From Bacillota bacterium (GTDB lineage Bacteria > Bacillota > Clostridia > Christensenellales > CAG-138): a stretch of DNA of 19,099 nt. Position 1 is the stretch's first letter. Every line of letters starts with the position of its first letter. The notes below the pieces were generated by a model. It made no database searches. It saw nothing but the letters and a program-made list of their open reading frames with translations, and had not been told where the DNA came from. Both the position numbers and the translations under genes were made by a program. The DNA lies in contig JAFABA010000154.1 in assembly GCA_023426265.1 (NCBI GenBank), positions 1 to 19,099 on the forward strand. Direction: 5' to 3'. Below are positions 14,738 to 19,099 of this stretch, one piece after another.

Positions 14738-15481
14738 ATGCTTGTGGAAATCTGCTGCGGCTCCGCCGACGATGTGTTTGAGGCCGCCGCATCGGGGGCG
14801 GACCGCGTGGAACTCAACGCGGCGCTGCCGCTTGGCGGGCTTACGCCCAGCATCGGCCAGCTCACCGTCGCTAAGAATGCGGGGGTGGAGCTCATCGCCA
14901 TGATCCGCCCGCGGGAAGGCGGGTTTTGTTACGGTACCAAGGAATTTGAAACCATGCTGCGGGATGCGCGCGCACTCCTTGCCGCGGGAGCGGACGGTAT
15001 CGTTTTCGGCATACTCAACGCGGACGGCACCGTGGACGCGGACCGCTGCAAACGGATGATCCAGGCAATCGGGTCAAGGCAGGCGGTGTTTCACCGTGCC
15101 ATCGACGTGACGCCGGATTGGCGCGCGGCGATCGACACGCTATGCTCACTCGGGTTTCGCCGGGTACTCACCAGCGGGCAGTCCCCCACCGCCCTGGAAG
15201 GCGCCGCAACCATACGGGAAATGATCGCATACGCTGCGGGGCGCATCGAGATTTTGCCGGGAGCGGGCATACGCCCGGGCAATGTACTGGATCTGATTGA
15301 AAAAACCAAATGCACGCAGGTACACGCCTCGCTTCGAGGAACGCAGATTGACGCGTCCTGTTCCGCCAACCCCAGCATCCGGTTCGGCGGCACGCTTCCC
15401 CCTTCCGAGGACGTATTCGCCGTTACGGACCCGCACAAAGTACGCGAATTGATCGCAGCCCTTTCCAGCCTGGAAACATAA
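14738..15481 (+). CDS. cutC: CutC family protein
   Basis: A 247-residue CutC-family TIM barrel of usual length. Signature blocks are LVEICCGSADDVFEAAASGADRVEL (split over 2-26), LGGLTPSIG, AMIRPREGGFCY, VFHRAID, RVLTSGQ and ILPGAGIRPGN. CutC is named for a copper-tolerance effect in E. coli, but its enzymatic role is unresolved and nothing here points to copper. The Shine-Dalgarno GGATGG lies in the loop of a small hairpin 14-20 bases upstream of the ATG. An in-frame ATT at 14723, directly after the site, could be a rare alternative start. In this operon a sugar-related reaction is more likely than metal handling, but that is inference. Confidence 0.9.
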   Translation: MLVEICCGSADDVFEAAASGADRVELNAALPLGGLTPSIGQLTVAKNAGVELIAMIRPREGGFCYGTKEFETMLRDARALLAAGADGIVFGILNADGTVDADRCKRMIQAIGSRQAVFHRAIDVTPDWRAAIDTLCSLGFRRVLTSGQSPTALEGAATIREMIAYAAGRIEILPGAGIRPGNVLDLIEKTKCTQVHASLRGTQIDASCSANPSIRFGGTLPPSEDVFAVTDPHKVRELIAALSSLET

Positions 15482-15508
15482 TACGCAAGATAAAAGGAGG
15501 AACCGCAA

Positions 15509-16402
15509 ATGAGACGTCTGATTTCCTGCACCGCTTCGGACTTTGCCGCCATGACCCCACAGGAACTCAAGGTCGCCATATTCGCCTCCGCCGGGCGCAG
15601 CGTGATGAGCGAGACCATCGTTGCATTCGAGCCTCTCATGCGAGGGTTGACCAACGCGGAGGTCGCCTCCGCCTTCGGCGCGGATCTGATTTTATTGAAC
15701 TTCTACGATGTATTGAACCCGACCGTATTGGGCTTGCCCGGCACGCCAAAGAACCCGATCGCCGAGCTCAAGCGGCTCATCGGCCGCCCGGTGGGCATCA
15801 ACCTGGAGCCGGTAGGCTCTGGCAAAGCGCTCGAAACGATCGAGGCGCTGCCACCAGGCCGAAGAGCCAGCGAGGAGACGTTCTTAGCCGCAGAGGCGCA
15901 GGGCGCCGACTATATCTGCCTGACCGGGAATCCCGGCACAGGCGTTACCAACGGCGCCATAGAAGAAGCCGTACGCCTGTGCCGCAAATGCTTTTCCGGC
16001 CTGATTATCGCCGGGAAAATGCACGGCGCGGGCATTGACGAGGCGGTATTTGATACGAACGCGTTTGCCCGCTTTATAAAGGCCGGGGCGGATATCATAC
16101 TCATACCCGCGCCCGGTACGGTACCCGGCGTTTCCGAGCAGGACGCCGCAGCAGCCGTGCGCGCCATACACCAGAACGGGGCGTTGGCGCTTTCCGCCAT
16201 CGGCACCAGCCAGGAGGGCGCGGATGCGGCCACCGTGCGGGAGATTGCGCTTTCCTGCAAACGCGCGGGCGTGGACATCCAGCACATCGGCGACGCCGCT
16301 GCCTGCGGCATGGCCGACCCGGAAAACATCCTGACTCTCTCCATCGCCATACGCGGCAAGCGGCATACGGTGTTCCGCATGGCGGGGAGCGTATTGCGGT
16401 AA
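15509..16402 (+). CDS. Uncharacterised TIM-barrel-type protein (DUF7916-like, often mislabelled HAD or PEP mutase)
   Basis: A 297-residue cytoplasmic protein starting at ATG 15509 with AAGGAGG 8 bases ahead. I recognise the family only as the group annotated variously as haloacid dehalogenase-like or PEP-phosphonomutase-like; it has no HAD motif. Features include SAGRSVMSETIVAFEPL (27-43), ADLILLNFYDV, GRPVGINLEPVG, ADYICLTGNPGTGV, LIIAGKMHGAG, ADIILIPAPGTVPG and GADAATVREIAL, a repeating strand-glycine-loop pattern that suggests a beta/alpha barrel with phosphate-binding loops. It is the last gene of the operon, 27 bases after cutC and before a strong terminator. The reaction is unknown; an aldolase, lyase or epimerase acting on a phosphorylated amino sugar would fit the context. 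Confidence 0.8.
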   Translation: MRRLISCTASDFAAMTPQELKVAIFASAGRSVMSETIVAFEPLMRGLTNAEVASAFGADLILLNFYDVLNPTVLGLPGTPKNPIAELKRLIGRPVGINLEPVGSGKALETIEALPPGRRASEETFLAAEAQGADYICLTGNPGTGVTNGAIEEAVRLCRKCFSGLIIAGKMHGAGIDEAVFDTNAFARFIKAGADIILIPAPGTVPGVSEQDAAAAVRAIHQNGALALSAIGTSQEGADAATVREIALSCKRAGVDIQHIGDAAACGMADPENILTLSIAIRGKRHTVFRMAGSVLR

Positions 16403-16430
16403 ATTTCGGCCTTTTATTTGCCTGGTCATA

Positions 16431-16460
16431 AATAGACGGAACGAAATCCGTCTATTTTTT
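16431..16460 (+). terminator. Terminator of the amino-sugar PTS operon
   Basis: AATAGACGGA pairs perfectly with TCCGTCTATT around the loop ACGAAA, and a run of T residues follows to 16460. It lies 29 bases past the last gene, ending an operon of nine genes that begins at the promoter near 9000. Confidence 0.9.
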
Positions 16461-16482
16461 GATTTGAATTGCGGCCTTTCCT

Positions 16483-16660
16483 TTAAGTTTGCCTGATTTT
16501 TCTTTGATCTTCCAGCTTTCCAATAAGCAAACTGAGCTTACGGTTTTGGGCAAGGATCACGTCGCTAGTCCCGAATAGGTTGATTTTCTTTGACGGCTTG
16601 GTTGACAAGGCGGGTAAGTTTATCCCGTTCTTTTTCAATTTGTTCATACAAACCGTTCAT
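16483..16660 (-). pseudogene. Spo0E-like aspartyl-phosphate phosphatase, frameshifted
   Basis: Read from ATG 16660 (GGAG 6 bases upstream; an in-frame ATG at 16672 is the alternative), the minus strand encodes MNGLYEQIEKERDKLTRL and continues to ENQPIRD, then meets TAG. In the next frame the text continues without stop as TSDVILAQNRKLSLLIGKLE to TAA at 16483. Joined, the roughly 59 residues have the two-helix pattern of Spo0E-like phosphatases, including the SxxxLxxSxxLDxLI-type second helix; here the Ser-Gln-x-Leu-Asp core is AQNRKLS, so it is divergent. The open length is 59 codons plus one base, so a single extra base near 16570 explains the break. Relatives dephosphorylate Spo0A to delay sporulation. 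It could be a true pseudogene or a sequence error. Confidence 0.6.
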
Positions 16661-16698
16661 ATGCTTCTCCATTCTATTTTATTGGTTTTACTAAGTTA

Positions 16699-16744
16699 TA
16701 TTATATAAAGTATATATAATACCTATAATAATCTATATTATACT
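16699..16744. promoter_or_regulatory. AT-rich divergent promoter region with a palindrome
   Basis: TATTATATA and TATATAATA form a perfect inverted repeat with a 5-base spacer (16699-16721). It contains TATAAT on the minus strand (16700-16705), suitable for the Spo0E-like gene, and TATAAT on the plus strand (16715-16720); further plus-strand -10 candidates lie at 16724 and 16739. No good -35 box is visible for any of them. The small XRE regulator may bind the palindrome, but such repeats also arise by chance in AT-rich DNA. Confidence 0.45.
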
Positions 16745-16795
16745 CCGTTCATCTCCATACTGCAAACAGATAGACTGGTTATTGGGGTGAATGAA

Positions 16796-17041
16796 GTGCA
16801 AAAAACCAAAAATTTAAATGACAGACGATATATCCAAATCGGTTTGAAAATCGCCTATTACCGAAAAATGAACGGTATGACGCAGGAGCAGCTCGCGGAG
16901 CTGGTTGGCATCACTTCCGGTTATCTTTCACAGGTGGAAACGCCGACCCTTGTCCAGCCCATATCCTTGAAAACGCTTTTTGCCATAGCTGATCTGTTTC
17001 ATATACCTCCCGCAAAGTTCCTGGAGTTTGAGGAGTCATAA
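16796..17041 (+). CDS. Small XRE-family helix-turn-helix regulator
   Basis: An 81-residue DNA-binding protein that is almost entirely one XRE/Cro-type HTH domain (IGLKIAYYRKMNGMTQEQLAELVGITSGYLSQVE). The helix-turn-helix proper is MTQEQLAELVGITSGYLSQVE. GTG 16796 is preferred because GGGGTGA lies 5-6 bases upstream; GTG 16787 in the same frame would place that site inside the gene. I recall small regulators with this RYIQIGLxIAYYRKM start near Spo0E-like genes in Clostridia, matching the divergent neighbour here. It has no ligand or dimerisation domain. Target genes are unknown; autoregulation through the AT-rich spacer is the simplest guess. Confidence 0.85.
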   Translation: MQKTKNLNDRRYIQIGLKIAYYRKMNGMTQEQLAELVGITSGYLSQVETPTLVQPISLKTLFAIADLFHIPPAKFLEFEES

Positions 17042-17059
17042 AGACCTGAACCCAATAAA

Positions 17060-17098
17060 TAAAAAAGAAACGGCTGTATAAAATCATTCATACAGCCG
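17060..17098 (-). terminator. Terminator of the VanW-family gene, possibly bidirectional
   Basis: CGGCTGTAT and ATACAGCCG pair around a 10-base loop (17071-17098). On the minus strand the hairpin is followed by TTTCTTTTTTATT, a good U tract, so it ends the gene that stops at 17183. On the plus strand the following CTTCGTATTCTT is weaker but could also stop the XRE transcript. Confidence 0.8.
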
Positions 17099-17182
17099 CT
17101 TCGTATTCTTCTAGGTTTCAAGTTCCGTTAAAAGGCCATCATTTTATCTACAGAAACATCCTTTTGCAATAGCATTTTCGAT

Positions 17183-18859
17183 TTATTGTCCCACAGCCAG
17201 TTGTTCCGGGGTAAGTGTCGGAATGGTAGCCAAAGCGGGGTCGGGGCCGTTGACATACGTCCTGCCGTTGATGGGATTCCATTTATAATGATGGAAGTCC
17301 GCCACTTTGAGCTCCGTACCCTCGAGGTTCAGGTAATGGATATAGGTCTGCACCTCCCTGCCCGGACGCGCTTTCGCAAACTCGTAGGACTGACCCGGCG
17401 CGATGACCGTATCATCCGGCGCAACGGCGGTATTGTAGTAATAATTCATGGACGGCGAGCCGAAGCGCCCCATGTCCTTGAACGAGAAATTCAATATCAC
17501 CGGCCCAAGTTCCGCATCCACGACGGGCCGCCCATAAATTTCCACCGTCACGTTCCTATCCTTGGGGTTCACATAGGACACCATGTAAACGGGTATATCA
17601 TACTGATTTTTAATTTTCAGGTCCGGCGCGCCCGTACTGATTGTGGCGTCCAACCCCAGCGGGATATAGTCCGATGATATGGAGTGGTGCGTGGAATCGG
17701 TGATTTCCAGCGCGGAGCGGATGGCCGCGTTATATACCGTACTTGAAAGCTGGCACACACCGCCGCCCGCCTGCTGCGTATAGCCGCCGTTGGAAATGCC
17801 CGCGGCCTCCTTCCAACCGGTGGAGAGCGACCTAGGACCTGCCTGCTCGTTGATGGACCATTCCTGGCCGGGTTGGAGTATGACGCCGTTGATAATGCCG
17901 GAAAGCTTAGCGACATTCCAATTGCGGTTATAGCCGTCATGCAGGGAATAGCTGGACGTCCAGGAAGAAATAAGCTGGGTGTCGGACTTGAGCTGCTCGA
18001 GCGTTATTTGGGGCTCTATGGGCGTGACCGGCGCGGCGATTGTCTCATAATTTCCGGTTTCCACGGCATTTACGATTGCGTCCGCCACGACCTCCATATC
18101 CACAGACCGGCCATTTATGCCGTCCGTATACACAAAGCGCGCGATGTTCGCGTCCTTGGGGATATAATCCTTAATATATTTATCGTTTTGCCAGAAGAGG
18201 TACCGAAGCTTATTGGGCATATCCTCGGCAGCGATGCGCGCAAGCTCCGGGCGCTTAAAATCATCCCCGGCAGCGGATTTTTTAATCATATCCTCAACAT
18301 CCTGCTGGTAGGGCGTACCGTCGGGCAGGTGCCCCCAGGGTGTGAACACATAGCTCGCGTTCACGGGTTCTTGATCGAGCGTGGCTTTAAGCGGGAGCAG
18401 CACGGAGAGTATCTTTTCCCGGTCCGCCTGTACGGTTACGGGAAAGTCCACGCCCTGTTCCTCGGTGTCCTCCATGGCCTGTTTGCGTTCTTCAAGCGTT
18501 CCCGTATGCCCATGGGAAAGCGCCTGCTCAATTGCCGCGTCATAGTCCGTGGTAATTCCAAGATCTTGCGCGTTATATTGATAAAGCTCGCCTTCCACAT
18601 CGATGGATACCTGAACTTTATTTAACAGCGTATCCTGCAAAGAAGCTGTGGCAGAGAGCGCCTCATCCCTGGTCATTCCCGAAAGATTGACGCCGCCTAC
18701 CGATACGCCTTCAAGCACGTTCACGTTATCCATAATACGGTTGTTCTGGTCAATCGTATACGCCGCAAAGGCCAGAAGAAGCCCGAGCGCGATACAGATG
18801 AAGGCAATCAATACGCCTTTTTTTCCTTTTTGTTTCCTGACAGGCTTGTTTTCGGCCAT
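17183..18859 (-). CDS. Membrane-anchored VanW-family protein with peptidoglycan-binding-like domain
   Basis: A 558-residue protein with a basic cytoplasmic start (MAENKPVRKQKGKKG), one membrane segment at about 16-36 and an external remainder. VLEGVSVGGVNLSGMTRDEAL (49-69) opens a YoaR-like module and is followed by a putative PG-binding-4-type region up to about 275. The VanW domain spans about 300-450, with NRNWNVAKLSG, ILQPGQEWSINE and the conserved QAGGGVCQLSSTVYNAA (Cys369) plus THHSISSDYIPLG. The tail to 558 is beta-rich. ATG 18859 is chosen because AAGGAG lies 8 bases upstream; the frame is open to 18895 without support. Homologues are common in Gram-positives; VanW occurs in some vancomycin-resistance clusters, but no van genes are here, so a general cell-wall role is more likely. 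Confidence 0.9.
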   Translation of the reverse strand: MAENKPVRKQKGKKGVLIAFICIALGLLLAFAAYTIDQNNRIMDNVNVLEGVSVGGVNLSGMTRDEALSATASLQDTLLNKVQVSIDVEGELYQYNAQDLGITTDYDAAIEQALSHGHTGTLEERKQAMEDTEEQGVDFPVTVQADREKILSVLLPLKATLDQEPVNASYVFTPWGHLPDGTPYQQDVEDMIKKSAAGDDFKRPELARIAAEDMPNKLRYLFWQNDKYIKDYIPKDANIARFVYTDGINGRSVDMEVVADAIVNAVETGNYETIAAPVTPIEPQITLEQLKSDTQLISSWTSSYSLHDGYNRNWNVAKLSGIINGVILQPGQEWSINEQAGPRSLSTGWKEAAGISNGGYTQQAGGGVCQLSSTVYNAAIRSALEITDSTHHSISSDYIPLGLDATISTGAPDLKIKNQYDIPVYMVSYVNPKDRNVTVEIYGRPVVDAELGPVILNFSFKDMGRFGSPSMNYYYNTAVAPDDTVIAPGQSYEFAKARPGREVQTYIHYLNLEGTELKVADFHHYKWNPINGRTYVNGPDPALATIPTLTPEQLAVGQ

Positions 18860-18977
18860 ACCCCATACTCCTTTAAGTGGACCACACGCAGGCAATACCG
18901 CGCCCGCGCATTACTCTTTTCAAATTAGCCTGATTTTGTCCGCAGTTTTTTCAGGGTACAATAATCATTACCCAGCT

Positions 18978-19006
18978 ATTATACCATGTAACATGGACGC
19001 GCTTAA
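18978..19006 (-). promoter_or_regulatory. Probable promoter of the VanW-family gene
   Basis: On the minus strand TATAAT (18978-18983) has TTAAGC 17 bases upstream (19001-19006), a weak -35 match. The leader would be about 110 bases. Between the boxes lies a perfect palindrome, CCATGT-A-ACATGG (18984-18996), which could be an operator. The rest of 18860-19099 shows nothing else; a 33-codon plus-strand frame from 18993 is not convincing. Confidence 0.5.
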
Positions 19007-19099
19007 AGTCATTCGTGAGAGATTATCATTTTTTTTGCCGAAAAAAAGTTCCATTTCAGGTTACATTGGGAATGAATATTCTAAAAATTGATCCATGCG

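Noticed and set aside
14738..15481. Copper homeostasis role for cutC
   Set aside because: No metal-binding cluster or copper genes nearby; the gene sits in a sugar operon, so only the family name is kept.
17873..18625. A 250-codon plus-strand frame opposite the VanW-family gene
   Set aside because: No start signal and no motif; the opposite strand encodes a clear membrane-anchored family protein.
17183..18859. Vancomycin-resistance gene cluster
   Set aside because: VanW-family proteins are common outside resistance clusters and no vanHAX, vanRS or related gene is present.
18993..19091. A 33-codon plus-strand frame at the right edge
   Set aside because: It has no ribosome-binding site or recognisable motif and overlaps the promoter region of the VanW-family gene.

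Overview
The window looks like a chromosome segment of a moderately GC-rich Firmicute of the class Clostridia, possibly a gut anaerobe. This is inferred from Gram-positive Shine-Dalgarno sites (AGGAGG-type), sigma-A promoters, U-tract terminators, a LicT-type antiterminator with its RNA target, a VanW-family cell-wall protein and a remnant of a Spo0E-like sporulation phosphatase gene. I cannot name a genus.

Region 1 (1-7601, all minus strand) is a surface-polysaccharide block. A two-domain glycosyltransferase gene is read first and ends at a terminator. A tightly packed operon follows: rfbF (CDP-glucose synthesis), rfbG (4,6-dehydration), an acetolactate-synthase-like ThDP enzyme, a GNAT acetyltransferase, a DegT-type sugar aminotransferase and rfbH (3-dehydratase, cut by the left edge). 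rfbF, rfbG and rfbH make CDP-4-keto-3,6-dideoxyglucose, provided the RfbH reductase partner is encoded elsewhere. The ThDP enzyme resembles YerE, which in yersiniose synthesis adds a two-carbon branch to that ketosugar. With the aminotransferase and acetyltransferase, the operon predicts an N-acylated amino sugar, possibly branched, that I do not recognise as a described pathway.

Region 2 (7602-9201) holds an inverted-repeat element with a terminator, a metallo-beta-lactamase-fold hydrolase gene on the minus strand, and the control region of the next operon.

Region 3 (9000-16460, plus strand) is one long PTS operon for an amino sugar. A strong promoter leads into a ribonucleic antiterminator (RAT) overlapping a terminator. 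Then come the PRD antiterminator gene, EIIA, an HPr, a NagE-like EIICB, a CBM9-like protein, glucosamine-6-phosphate deaminase (nagB), a HAD phosphatase, cutC and a TIM-barrel-type protein of unknown function, ending at a strong terminator. The sugar is taken up as its 6-phosphate and deaminated to fructose-6-phosphate; the antiterminator reads transporter phosphorylation and controls its own operon. The operon HPr keeps His15 but has Arg at position 46, where Firmicute HPr normally has the regulatory Ser46.

Region 4 (16461-19099) holds a frameshifted Spo0E-like gene divergent from a small XRE regulator across an AT-rich spacer, and a minus-strand membrane-anchored VanW-family protein with its own promoter and terminator. 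I saw no tRNA, rRNA, CRISPR array, insertion sequence or phage gene.
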